Assembly (NCBI GenBank): GCA_903904515.1
Contig: CAIVCR010000076.1
Location: forward strand, 31,539-95,538
Reading direction: 5' to 3'
DNA length: 64,000 nucleotides
From: an uncultured Bacteroidia bacterium
GTDB lineage: Bacteria > Bacteroidota > Bacteroidia > Bacteroidales > Prolixibacteraceae
The translations under genes were made by a program, and so were the position numbers. The notes beneath the pieces were generated by a model. The model was not told where the DNA came from. It saw nothing but the letters and a program-made list of their open reading frames with translations, and made no database searches. Positions 51,475 through 60,132 of the stretch are shown in pieces; position 1 is the first letter of the stretch; the number at the start of each line of letters is the position of its first letter.

Positions 51475-53739
51475 TTAGTTCTCTCCCTCCTGGTTCTCTC
51501 CCTCTTTCTTATGGCTCCATCCCCCTTTGAGACCGAAAATAAACCAGACGAGTGCCAGAGTTCCTGCAGCAAAAATGGTGTCACCAAAAACACGCATCCA
51601 TTTTAGAGTAGCCATTAACGGTGTTTGCATAAATTCTGCAGAACGGGCAAACCATAATCCATCTTTCACGCTGGCCAGAGTCTGTAAAAGTCCGATCGGG
51701 AAGACACTGAAAAGGACCATTGTCGCCAAACCAATGTTTATTGACCAGAAGGCAAATTTAATCCATTTATCTTTCCAGATGACCTCTTTGTCCATATCGC
51801 GTAAAACAAACAGCATCAGTCCGATACCCAACATTCCGTAAACTCCGAAAAGGGCAGTATGACCATGAACTGCAGTGGTATTTAATCCTTGCATGTAATA
51901 AAGTGCGATCGGTGGATTGATCAGGAATCCAAAGATGCCGGCTCCAACCAGATTCCAGAATGCAACAGCGATAAAGCAATAGATCGGCCATTTGTAGGCT
52001 TTGCTCCATGCTGCCATTTTGCTGATTTTCAGATTATCATAGGCTTCAAATCCCATAAGTACGAGTGGCACGACCTCCAGAGCGCTGAATGTTGCTCCCA
52101 ATGCCATTATTGCGGTGGGTGTACCCGTAAAGTACAGGTGGTGGAAAGTTCCAAGAATACCACCTGCAAGAAATACTACCGTTGAGAAAAGTACCGCAGT
52201 TGTGGCTGTAGCAGCCTTGACAATATTCAGCCTGACAAAAAGGAATGCGGTAATCACCGCTGCAAATACCTCAAAGAATCCTTCAACCCAAAGGTGAACA
52301 ACCCACCAGCGCCAGTATTCTGCAACAGCGAGGTTAGTATGACGACCCCACATAAGTCCGGCTCCGTAAAATCCGGCTATGGCAACCGAAGAGATCAGGA
52401 ACATGGCAAGAAGGTTCCTGCTTTCAGATTTCTGCTTTAAGGCAGGCCAGATTGCACGACCCATCAATAACAGCCAAATAACCAGACCAACAAGAAGGAA
52501 AATCTGCCAGAAACGGCCAAGGTCAACATATTCATATCCCTGATGACCAAACCAGAAGTTCTGGACCAATCCGAGTTTCTGCATTACACCCATCCACTGT
52601 CCGGCTAATGATCCCGCAACAATAACGAGTAAAGCGGAAAATAAGAAGTTCACCCCTAAACGCTGAAAGCGGGGTTCAACACCCGAAATGGCAGGGGCAT
52701 AATATAATCCGGTGGCAAGCCATGAGGTAGCGATCCAGAAGATTGCAATCTGAACATGCCAGGTGCGTGAAATGGAATAGGGAAGCCAGTCACCTAACGG
52801 AATGCCATAAAAAGCATGACCTTCTACACCGTAGTGGGCGGTAATCACACCCATGATCACCTGAACAAGTAGCAGAATCGAAACAATCCAGAAATATTTT
52901 AGGGTTGCTTTTTGAGAAGGGGAGTGGGTAGCTTTCAGCTGAGGATTTACTTTTGGAAACTCCTCCTCTTTTTCATCCCGCTTCCTGGCATAATACCAAA
53001 CCATTAATCCGATTCCAGCCAAAAGCATCATCACACTAAAACCAGTCCACAGCAAAAGTTCACCTGTTGGACGGTTACCAACCAACTCTTCCGCAGGCCA
53101 GTTATTGGTATAGGAGATCTCCTGTCCGGGACGCTGGGTGACACATGCCCATGAGATCCAGAAGAAAAAGGCATTCAGCTGACGAACCCGCACAGGATCC
53201 TTAAGCGAATTTTCCGGAAGGGCATAAGCATTGCGAAGGCTCGCCATAGCAGGGTTATTTGTGAATAATCCACTGTAAAATAGTGTATTACTTGCAATAG
53301 CTGCTGCCCTTAAATCTGAGACCGTTAATGTTTTTGTCGATTCCTGATAGGTGTTCTGCCGGATATCCTCCTGTAACCGGATCTTTAAGGCTGCCTGGCG
53401 TTGGTGACTCACCTTATTATAGGGCAGGCTGTCCGATTTTATGGCTAATTTGTCAAGCATAAAAACGGCCTCTTTATGCAACCAGTCGGCACTCCAGTCG
53501 GGCGCCTGGTAGGCTCCATGGCCCCAAACGGTTCCAATTTCCTGTCCTCCGACCGATTGCCAGACATTTTGGCCATCCAAAATGTCCTCACCTGTAAAGA
53601 GTACCTTCCCATCGGCGGTCATCACCTTGTCAGGAATAGGAGGGGCCTGCCGGTAAATCTCCCGACCATAATAGATAAGGACGGCAAATGAAATAGTCAT
53701 CACAAGAATAAAGCTAATCCACAGTTTTTTAGTGTTCAT
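51475..53739 (-). CDS. norB: Quinol-dependent nitric oxide reductase (qNOR)
   Basis: 754-aa single-subunit NO reductase: 2 NO to N2O using quinol electrons at the inner membrane. The long N-terminal periplasmic extension (GEDILDGQNVWQSVGGQEIG, VWGHGAYQAPDWSADWLHKE) is the fused cytochrome-c-like domain of qNOR, with no CxxCH heme-c motif as expected for the quinol type. Catalytic core of the heme-copper oxidase fold: TWHVQIAIFWIATSWLATGL, HLWVEGFFEVFAAV, GTFHHLYFTGTP and VHGHTALFGVYG supply His ligands for hemes b/b3 and Fe-B. Oddity: the C-terminal tail KKEGENQEGEN is encoded by a 15-bp tandem repeat. Third gene of the ric-hemerythrin-qNOR operon. Confidence 0.95.
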   Translation of the reverse strand: MNTKKLWISFILVMTISFAVLIYYGREIYRQAPPIPDKVMTADGKVLFTGEDILDGQNVWQSVGGQEIGTVWGHGAYQAPDWSADWLHKEAVFMLDKLAIKSDSLPYNKVSHQRQAALKIRLQEDIRQNTYQESTKTLTVSDLRAAAIASNTLFYSGLFTNNPAMASLRNAYALPENSLKDPVRVRQLNAFFFWISWACVTQRPGQEISYTNNWPAEELVGNRPTGELLLWTGFSVMMLLAGIGLMVWYYARKRDEKEEEFPKVNPQLKATHSPSQKATLKYFWIVSILLLVQVIMGVITAHYGVEGHAFYGIPLGDWLPYSISRTWHVQIAIFWIATSWLATGLYYAPAISGVEPRFQRLGVNFLFSALLVIVAGSLAGQWMGVMQKLGLVQNFWFGHQGYEYVDLGRFWQIFLLVGLVIWLLLMGRAIWPALKQKSESRNLLAMFLISSVAIAGFYGAGLMWGRHTNLAVAEYWRWWVVHLWVEGFFEVFAAVITAFLFVRLNIVKAATATTAVLFSTVVFLAGGILGTFHHLYFTGTPTAIMALGATFSALEVVPLVLMGFEAYDNLKISKMAAWSKAYKWPIYCFIAVAFWNLVGAGIFGFLINPPIALYYMQGLNTTAVHGHTALFGVYGMLGIGLMLFVLRDMDKEVIWKDKWIKFAFWSINIGLATMVLFSVFPIGLLQTLASVKDGLWFARSAEFMQTPLMATLKWMRVFGDTIFAAGTLALVWFIFGLKGGWSHKKEGENQEGEN
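51479..51508. repeat. 15-bp tandem repeat encoding the qNOR C-terminal tail
   Basis: TTCTCTCCCTCCTGG (51479-51493) followed by TTCTCTCCCTCTTTC (51494-51508). On the minus strand this gives the tail EGENQEGEN. Confidence 0.7.
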
Positions 53740-53787
53740 TGTTTTATTATATAAAGTTTAACTGATTTATTCGGACTTTGCGTTAAG

Positions 53788-54336
53788 CTATAAAAGCTTG
53801 TAAGCTCGTTCCAGATTCACTATTCGTTCAATAAAATCTCTTTTTTTATGATTTGTTTCATCCGGATTTTCCAGCTGATTGAAAAGTTGAAACATCGCCT
53901 GTTGATCAGAATCAGTAAGTGCATTATCGGCCATCCTGAAAAGCATATTGTTTTCCTTGTAGATGTGATTTTGAAGTAATTCACTATATCCATGGATGTT
54001 CGCATAAATCATGTTAAGGGCAGAGAGATCACCCTGCTTAAGAAGTTGGATGTTATCTGAAATTCCTTTTACATATTCCCTGCCGACAGTATGCTCATGA
54101 AGCATCACGGAAACCGGACCCTGGGTTGGTGAAAATCCGCGCTGAGCCAAAAGCGGGAATAGCAAATTCTCCTCCTTGGCATGGTGCAGCCCGTCAGCAT
54201 AATTCCTGATTAAATCAACAGCCTCCTCTAATTGGGCGATTTCAGGGGCTGTCTGAGTAGTCATCATTTCCATCACATCAATAAGCCTGAGAATATAAAT
54301 GTGATCGTCTTCCAGATTTTGTGTGGCGTGATTCAT
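53788..54336 (-). CDS. Hemerythrin HHE-domain protein
   Basis: 182-aa four-helix-bundle protein binding a di-iron centre. Metal ligands visible: DDHIYILRLIDVMEM, GLHHAKEENLLFPLL (H-x-x-x-E type), MLHEHTVGREYVKG and LLQNHIYKENNMLFRMAD. It could bind or sense NO or O2, or supply iron for Fe-S repair. Between ric (14 bp upstream) and norB (48 bp downstream), so part of the NO-stress operon. Confidence 0.9.
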   Translation of the reverse strand: MNHATQNLEDDHIYILRLIDVMEMMTTQTAPEIAQLEEAVDLIRNYADGLHHAKEENLLFPLLAQRGFSPTQGPVSVMLHEHTVGREYVKGISDNIQLLKQGDLSALNMIYANIHGYSELLQNHIYKENNMLFRMADNALTDSDQQAMFQLFNQLENPDETNHKKRDFIERIVNLERAYKLL

Positions 54337-54350
54337 TTTATTTAAATTAT

Positions 54351-55052
54351 TTAATTGGCTAATTTTAAAGCTGCAGGATAGAGAATGTTATTTTCAAGAT
54401 GAACATGAATATGCAGATCATCTTCAAACTGTTCAAGTAATTTAAAGGCTACCTGATAGGTGCCGCAACTGTCTTCAGGAAGATTATAGTGATCGGTTAT
54501 TTGATTGATACGATCCATTGCGCCGCCGGCAAAATCATGTTCGCCAACCATTCTGTTAATTTCCGAAACGATAAGGGCTTTTGATTCTGAGTTATTATCC
54601 GTTATTGCTTGCTTGATCGCAGGAAATAAAACCTCCTCCTCTTTCTTCAGGTGTTGAAGTAACTCTTCATTTATCTTGGCGAATAGTGAAGCCACTTCCA
54701 ACAGTTCGGGATGATGTCCTCCATGGACTGACGCAATTTTCTGAGTATATTGCGCTAAGTCGGGTAAGGTTTGCAGGACATATCGATGATGGGTATTGAC
54801 GATATAATCGCACAGAAATCCGGGTCTCCATGACCTGAAATCCTGTCCTGGGTTTGGAGGTGTTAAACTTACTGCCGCTAATTCGACTTCTACTTTCTGC
54901 TGATCAATCTCCAGTTCCTGACAGGTGTCTGCCAGCGATTTTTTGCCACCACAACAAAAATCAATACGATTATTTTTGAAAACCGAGGCTGTACGAAAGT
55001 CGTTTGCGACTATTTGGCCTATTGATACTTCTTCAAGGTTTATTGTTTCCAT
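54351..55052 (-). CDS. ric: Iron-sulfur cluster repair di-iron protein (RIC/ScdA/YtfE)
   Basis: Repairs Fe-S clusters damaged by NO or oxidation. Start set at ATG 55052 (METINLEEVSIGQIVANDFR); the longer frame to 55088 enters the operator. N-terminal ScdA_N domain with RIDFCCGGKKSLADTCQ, then a hemerythrin domain: NTHHRYVLQTLPDLAQYTQK, HGGHHPEL, LQHLKKEEEVLFPAI, EHDFAGGAMDRI and DDLHIHVHLENNILYPAAL. First gene of the operon; its -7 box overlaps the palindrome that probably binds the divergent Rrf2 regulator. Confidence 0.95.
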   Translation of the reverse strand: METINLEEVSIGQIVANDFRTASVFKNNRIDFCCGGKKSLADTCQELEIDQQKVEVELAAVSLTPPNPGQDFRSWRPGFLCDYIVNTHHRYVLQTLPDLAQYTQKIASVHGGHHPELLEVASLFAKINEELLQHLKKEEEVLFPAIKQAITDNNSESKALIVSEINRMVGEHDFAGGAMDRINQITDHYNLPEDSCGTYQVAFKLLEQFEDDLHIHVHLENNILYPAALKLAN

Positions 55053-55085
55053 TTTAATGTAGATTAAATACGGTGCAATATTAGA

Positions 55086-55093
55086 CAAAAATA
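55086..55093 (-). promoter_or_regulatory. -7 box (TATTTTTG) of the ric operon
   Basis: Minus-strand match to TAnnTTTG, 34 bp before the ric ATG. It overlaps the left arm of the palindrome at 55088-55123, so a bound repressor would block it. Confidence 0.55.
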
Positions 55094-55123
55094 TTAAAAG
55101 ACCAAAAGGTCTTTTAATATTTT
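55088..55123. promoter_or_regulatory. 16-bp-arm palindrome, candidate Rrf2/NsrR operator
   Basis: AAAATATTAAAAGACC (55088-55103), AAAA, then its perfect inverse to 55123. It sits midway between the divergent ric and rrf2 genes and touches both promoters. Confidence 0.75.
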
Positions 55124-55138
55124 ATTGATTTTTTTTTA

Positions 55139-55146
55139 TATTTTTG
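55139..55146 (+). promoter_or_regulatory. -7 box (TATTTTTG) of the Rrf2 regulator gene
   Basis: Plus-strand TAnnTTTG match 30 bp before the ATG. The region 17-23 bp upstream lies in or next to the right arm of the palindrome, allowing autoregulation. Confidence 0.5.
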
Positions 55147-55175
55147 AGCTGATTTTAATTCAGGAGGTCAAAACT

Positions 55176-55613
55176 ATGTTTAATAAGGAGACAGAATATG
55201 CGTTACGGGGGCTGGTCTATGTTCAGCTTCAGCAGACTAAGGGGTTTAAGCCTGGAATTATTGAGATTGCCAAGGAGATTGATGCTCCGGTATTTTATAC
55301 CGGAAAAATCATGCAGCGACTTGTGAAAATGGGATTTTTGATGTCCACAAAAGGGAAGGGGGGCGGATTTTATTTTGACTTAAGTAAACCGGATCTTCCG
55401 CTGAAAACGGTCATTCGTGCAATAGAAGGTGATAAAGCCTATACAGGATGCGGATTTGGATTAAAATCGTGCAGTGACGACCAGCATTGTTCGCTTCATG
55501 AACAGTATGCGCCAATCCGGGAGTCGATTAATACCCTTGTTTCTCAAAACTCGGTTCAAAGTTTAGCGCGAGATTTCAAGAATGGCGATGATATTTTATT
55601 AAAAAGGGGGTAG
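55176..55613 (+). CDS. Rrf2-family transcriptional regulator (NsrR-like)
   Basis: 145-aa winged-helix regulator. ATG 55176 chosen because AGGAGG lies 8 bp upstream and the conserved MFNKETEYALRGLVYVQLQ begins there. HTH region IIEIAKEIDAPVFYTGKIMQ with wing STKGKGGGFYF. Three cysteines arranged C-x6-C-x5-C (CGFGLKSC, then CSDDQHC) match the cluster-binding spacing type of Fe-S Rrf2 proteins such as NsrR (C-x7-C-x5-C). Divergent from ric-hemerythrin-norB, so probably their NO-responsive repressor; loss of the cluster on NO would release it. Confidence 0.9.
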   Translation: MFNKETEYALRGLVYVQLQQTKGFKPGIIEIAKEIDAPVFYTGKIMQRLVKMGFLMSTKGKGGGFYFDLSKPDLPLKTVIRAIEGDKAYTGCGFGLKSCSDDQHCSLHEQYAPIRESINTLVSQNSVQSLARDFKNGDDILLKRG

Positions 55614-55812
55614 ATTTAAATTGTTAATGCTAAATATATAGAATGGCCGATTTTTATCTCTTCCCGAATCAGGTAATTATTTTAATATTATATTTAAACC
55701 CTTGAAACTGCTAACCAGGTAGAAAAGACTTTTCCTGGCTAATTTTTGGTCTAAAGGTTTTCCATTAGCAATTATTGAGAGCGCATCTGCCAATCTATAC
55801 ACGCAATAATCG

Positions 55813-58800
55813 ATGAAAAAATTAGTGCTCATAGCGTTTTTACTATTCTTCATAAATTATTTATTTGCTCAGAAGCAAGGTACAGAACTAATCGATTCTC
55901 TTAAATTGCGTGAAGTTGTTTCCCCGCCGGATACCGGAAAAGTTAGGTTGTTGGGAAAATTGGCATTCCAATATTATAAATTTGATACTGACTCTGGTGT
56001 TTACTATGCCGAACAGGCTATTTCACTTGCAGAAAAATTAAAATGGGGAATGGGGATTGCCTTTTCGTGGAATTACCTTGGAACCAACTATGCTGTAAAA
56101 GGGAATTACCCCAAAGCCCTTGAATGTTTTATCAACTCTCTGACAAAATATTCTGAGATTGGGGATCAGCAGGGGATTGCCTTTTTATCAAATAATCTGG
56201 GTAACTTTTATCGGATACAGAAAAATTACTTTAAGGCAAAAGAGTATATTGAACGGGCAATACTTCTCAATTCGGGTATGAATAACAAACTGGATTTGAT
56301 AAAAAACTATAATAATCTGGGCTGTGTTTACCAGGAGATTTCCGAATTTGCGAAGTCGGACAGTTGCTATCGAATAGGGCTGGTCATTGCAGAAGAGACC
56401 AGCAACTTCGATATGGTGGCACAGTTACTGATCAACGTGAGCGAGAACCAGGTTAAGATTAAGGATTTTTGCGGAGCCCTTGAATCAGCAATTAAAGCGG
56501 TTAAAATCAGTGAGACATTAAAAATTCAATACGATGGAGCTATTTATAATGGCTATGTCGGAGAGATTTATTTGAAATTATCAGATGAAGGAACAAAAGC
56601 TGGTCAAAATTGCATTTACTATTCCAGCAACAAGCTGACAAATCTGCTTAGTGCAAAGAAATACCTCACTAAATCAATTGAACTATTGAAAAAGGTGAAT
56701 GACCTCTCCCTACTTTCCGAGAACGCACTTTTGCTTTCGCAGGTTTACGAGAAACTTGGTGATTCGGGAAATGCACTGAAGCTTTTCAAGCTGTATTCAT
56801 CCAACAAAGACTCGGTTTTTTCAGCCGATCACAGTGTGAAATTGGCGAACCTCGAAAAGGCAAAGGAGGTTGATTTGAGAGATAACAAAATAAAAATTCA
56901 AAATCTTGAGATCGAACGTCAGCAATCACAAATGGGATCTCAGGTTATTCTTTTTTTGTTGATTCTGATCGTTATATCATTTCTTTTGTACTATTATTAT
57001 AAAACAAAAACGGCAATTCGATTGAGCGCCAGTGAAGAAAAGTATCGCTCCATCTTCGAAAATCTGCAGGATATTTACTACTCTATTAATCTTGACGGTA
57101 TTATTATTGACATTAGTCCATCAATTGAACGCTTTTCTGCATATAAAAGAGATGAAATTATTGGCCTTCCCGTTTATGATTTTTATGTCAACTCAAATGA
57201 CCGGTCACTCTTTATCGATGCCATTTTAGAAAAAGGGGAGTTAAGAGATTGGGAATTAAAGTTTAAGACCAAAACCGGAGAGAAATATGTTTCAATAAAT
57301 GCACGGCTGATGTACGATGCTGGCGGCAAACCGTCTCATATTAATGGTGCCATGAGGGATATTACTGAGCGCAGGTGGGCAGAGTTAGAACTGAAAGCAA
57401 GCAGGGAAAAATATCATAAAGATCTGGTAATTCTTAATTCGATTTTTGAAAGTCCGGTACACATTATCATGTTTGCCCTCGATAAAAATTACCGTTATAC
57501 CGCTTTTACCCGTTTTCATAAGGAGACCATAAAAATGATTTGGGGCGTCGATATTGAGATTGGGATGAATATGATAGAACTTATTTCCAATGTTGAAGAC
57601 CGGAAAAAGGCACGGCATAATTTTGACAGGGCGCTGGCCGGTGAGCATTTTGTTGAGAATGAAGAATATGGAGACAGCGCTTTAAAAAGGAGTTTTTATG
57701 AGGATTATTACAGTTCCATTAAAAATTCGGAAGGAGTCATCGTTGGTTTATCTGTTTTTGTTATTGATGTTTCTCACCGCAAAAGGGCAGAGAAACAGCT
57801 TGAACTTTTAATGAAAGCGATTGAACAGAGCCCGGTAGGGGTTTTAATAACCAATAAAAGGGGTGAAATTGAATATGCCAATCCCAATTTTTGTGAAGTA
57901 ACTGGCTACAGCTATGAAGAACTAATGGGCCAAAATCCGGGGATGCTTAATTCCGGGGATAAATCCGGGGAGTTTTATAAAGATCTTTGGGATACCATTC
58001 TGGCTGGTAAAAACTGGTTTGGGGAGTTTCATAATAAAAAGAAAAATGGGGATTTTTATGATGAAAGTGATGTGATCTCCCCCATTTTCAATGATGATGG
58101 AGGAATTTCACATTTTGTGGCAGTTAAGACCGATATTACTGAAAAGAAAAGAATGGTCGCAGATCTTATAAACGCCAAAGAGCAGGCTGAAGAGAGCGAC
58201 AAACTCAAAACAGCATTTTTAAATAATATCTCTCACGAGATCCGGACTCCGTTTAACGGCTTACTGGGATTTCTGGCTTTATTACAATATGAGGAGTTGA
58301 CCGATGACGAAAGAGAGGAATATTTTGGGATCATTAATAAAAGTGCAGGCAGACTCATGAACACCATTGACGAGATTGTTGAAATATCGCAAATTCAAAC
58401 TGGTCAGGCAAGACTTGTTTTGTCAGAATTTAGTCTTGATGATTTTGGTGTTGAACTAAGTGATCTCTTTAAAGAACAGGCAGAAAAGAAAGGACTTGGT
58501 TTTTCTCTTCAAAGCTCACTTTCACCAGACAATGACATTATTTTTTCAGATCGGATAAAACTTCTCGCTATTCTCTACCACATAATAACCAATGCAATAA
58601 AATTTACTTTTGAAGGTTCAATTAAAATTGAGATTCATGAACATGGTAATTTCCTCGAATTTTCTGTGGCTGATACAGGTATTGGCATTGCTGAAGAAAA
58701 ACTAGCGGCAATATTTGAACGTTTCATGCAGGCTGACGTATCCAGTACACGACAGTTCGACGGTCCGGGATTGGGACTCACAATTTCAAAAGCATATGCC

Positions 58801-59313
58801 GAGTTATTGGGTGGAAGAATTCGGGTAGCGAGTGAAAAAGGGAAAGGCTCGAGGTTTTACTTATCTGTCCCAATCGGTAAAAAAACCGGTAAAAAATCGG
58901 CGGTTAAATTGAGTACGAACATAGATACAACTAAGGCAGATAAACATATGAGACTGAAGATTTTAATTGTTGAAGATGACGAACAATCGGCACTGCTCAT
59001 GGAAATTATGGTTAGATTTTATATAGGGGATATCCTGAAAGCCTCAACAGGCAGTGAAGCGGTTGATTTATGCCGCAATAACCGGGATATCGACCTGGTG
59101 TTAATGGATATTAAAATGCCATTTATGGATGGTTATGAAGCCACCAGACAGATTCGGTTGTTTAATCCGGAGGTCGTTATTATTGCACAAACAGCCTTTG
59201 CATTATTAGGAGACAGGGAAAAAGCACTCGAAGCGGGTTGCAATGATTATCTGGCAAAGCCTGTGAAGAAGGAGCAACTTGAGTTGGCGATACAAAAATA
59301 TTTTATAAAGTAG
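55813..59313 (+). CDS. Hybrid sensor histidine kinase with TPR, three PAS domains and receiver
   Basis: 1166-aa protein. Signal peptide KKLVLIAFLLFFINYLFAQ; extracytoplasmic TPR array (GVYYAEQAISLAEKLKWGMG, NYPKALECFINSLTKYSEIG, NLGNFYRIQKNYFKAKEYIE); TM helix VILFLLILIVISFLLYYYYK; PAS1 from EEKYRSIFENLQDIYYSINL; PAS2 around HIIMFALDKNYRYTAFTRFH; PAS3 from MKAIEQSPVGVLITNKRGEI; HisKA ISHEIRTPFNGLLGFLALL; HATPase with ITNAIKFTFEG and GPGLGLTISKAYAE; receiver ILIVEDDEQSALLME with Asp in DLVLMDIKMPFMDG. No DNA-binding output domain, so phosphate must pass to another protein. Monocistronic. Confidence 0.94.
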   Translation: MKKLVLIAFLLFFINYLFAQKQGTELIDSLKLREVVSPPDTGKVRLLGKLAFQYYKFDTDSGVYYAEQAISLAEKLKWGMGIAFSWNYLGTNYAVKGNYPKALECFINSLTKYSEIGDQQGIAFLSNNLGNFYRIQKNYFKAKEYIERAILLNSGMNNKLDLIKNYNNLGCVYQEISEFAKSDSCYRIGLVIAEETSNFDMVAQLLINVSENQVKIKDFCGALESAIKAVKISETLKIQYDGAIYNGYVGEIYLKLSDEGTKAGQNCIYYSSNKLTNLLSAKKYLTKSIELLKKVNDLSLLSENALLLSQVYEKLGDSGNALKLFKLYSSNKDSVFSADHSVKLANLEKAKEVDLRDNKIKIQNLEIERQQSQMGSQVILFLLILIVISFLLYYYYKTKTAIRLSASEEKYRSIFENLQDIYYSINLDGIIIDISPSIERFSAYKRDEIIGLPVYDFYVNSNDRSLFIDAILEKGELRDWELKFKTKTGEKYVSINARLMYDAGGKPSHINGAMRDITERRWAELELKASREKYHKDLVILNSIFESPVHIIMFALDKNYRYTAFTRFHKETIKMIWGVDIEIGMNMIELISNVEDRKKARHNFDRALAGEHFVENEEYGDSALKRSFYEDYYSSIKNSEGVIVGLSVFVIDVSHRKRAEKQLELLMKAIEQSPVGVLITNKRGEIEYANPNFCEVTGYSYEELMGQNPGMLNSGDKSGEFYKDLWDTILAGKNWFGEFHNKKKNGDFYDESDVISPIFNDDGGISHFVAVKTDITEKKRMVADLINAKEQAEESDKLKTAFLNNISHEIRTPFNGLLGFLALLQYEELTDDEREEYFGIINKSAGRLMNTIDEIVEISQIQTGQARLVLSEFSLDDFGVELSDLFKEQAEKKGLGFSLQSSLSPDNDIIFSDRIKLLAILYHIITNAIKFTFEGSIKIEIHEHGNFLEFSVADTGIGIAEEKLAAIFERFMQADVSSTRQFDGPGLGLTISKAYAELLGGRIRVASEKGKGSRFYLSVPIGKKTGKKSAVKLSTNIDTTKADKHMRLKILIVEDDEQSALLMEIMVRFYIGDILKASTGSEAVDLCRNNRDIDLVLMDIKMPFMDGYEATRQIRLFNPEVVIIAQTAFALLGDREKALEAGCNDYLAKPVKKEQLELAIQKYFIK

Positions 59314-59451
59314 AAAATTTCTGTTCAGGGATCAATAAATGGGAGCAGCGCTGGCGAGTGCAAAATCTCCTGCTTAAAGTTCAAGGCCCAAGGAAATTGG
59401 GTTTGGCAGTGCCGAAGGATATATATTTTACGATCTTACTATCAAAAACAG

Positions 59452-60132
59452 ATGAAGATATTACTTCTGGAAGACGATTTTAAACTCTCTTCCGAAATCA
59501 GGATTTTTCTGAAAGGGAAAAATTTTGACTGTGATGCAGTTTATGACGGGAATCTGTTTCTACGGCAATTTGCCTCTGAACCCTATGATCTGTTTATTCT
59601 TGATATCAATGTTCCGGGGGTGAATGGATTTGAGGTTTGCTCAAAAATCAGAAGCAGCGACAAGTCAACACCGATAATCATGCTAACGGCTTTTGGGCAG
59701 ATTGAGGACAAAATAGAGGCTTTCAGAAATGGAGCCGATGATTACCTGGTCAAACCTTTCCATTTTGATGAGTTGTATATCCGGATTAACTCCCTGATGC
59801 GCCGAAATCAGATACCCCAGCAGTCGGATGAAATAATTCAACTTGAAGACCTTCAGATTAATGTTTCTGAGATGAAAGTTACCCGTGGAAATATCGGGAT
59901 AAATCTCACTCCAAAAGAGTATCAACTGCTGTTGCTTTTGGCAAAAGCAAGGGGAAATCCTGTCTCAAAACCATATATTTCAGAAAAGGTTTGGGATTTG
60001 AATTTTGAAACAGGAACGAACACAATTGAGGTTTATATTAATTTTCTGCGTAAAAAGATTGATAAGAATTTTGAGACTAAACTGATTCATACCCGACCAG
60101 GATTCGGCTACTATTTAAAAGCGGAGGAGTGA
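59452..60132 (+). CDS. OmpR/PhoB-type response regulator
   Basis: 226-aa regulator: receiver domain with Asp51 (DLFILDINVPGVNGFEVCSK) and switch Lys in ADDYLVKPFHFDEL, then a winged-helix Trans_reg_C domain (INLTPKEYQLLLLLAKARGN, GTNTIEVYINFLRKKIDKNF, HTRPGFGYYLK). Overlaps the next kinase gene by one base (TGATG), so they are translationally coupled. Likely controls the downstream CzcCB-type efflux genes, which carry three direct repeats in their leader. Confidence 0.95.
   Translation: MKILLLEDDFKLSSEIRIFLKGKNFDCDAVYDGNLFLRQFASEPYDLFILDINVPGVNGFEVCSKIRSSDKSTPIIMLTAFGQIEDKIEAFRNGADDYLVKPFHFDELYIRINSLMRRNQIPQQSDEIIQLEDLQINVSEMKVTRGNIGINLTPKEYQLLLLLAKARGNPVSKPYISEKVWDLNFETGTNTIEVYINFLRKKIDKNFETKLIHTRPGFGYYLKAEE

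Noticed and set aside
59320..59440. Possible tRNA or small RNA in the gap after the hybrid kinase
   Set aside because: A small CCCAA/TTGGG hairpin is present but no cloverleaf, T-loop or acceptor pairing could be drawn.
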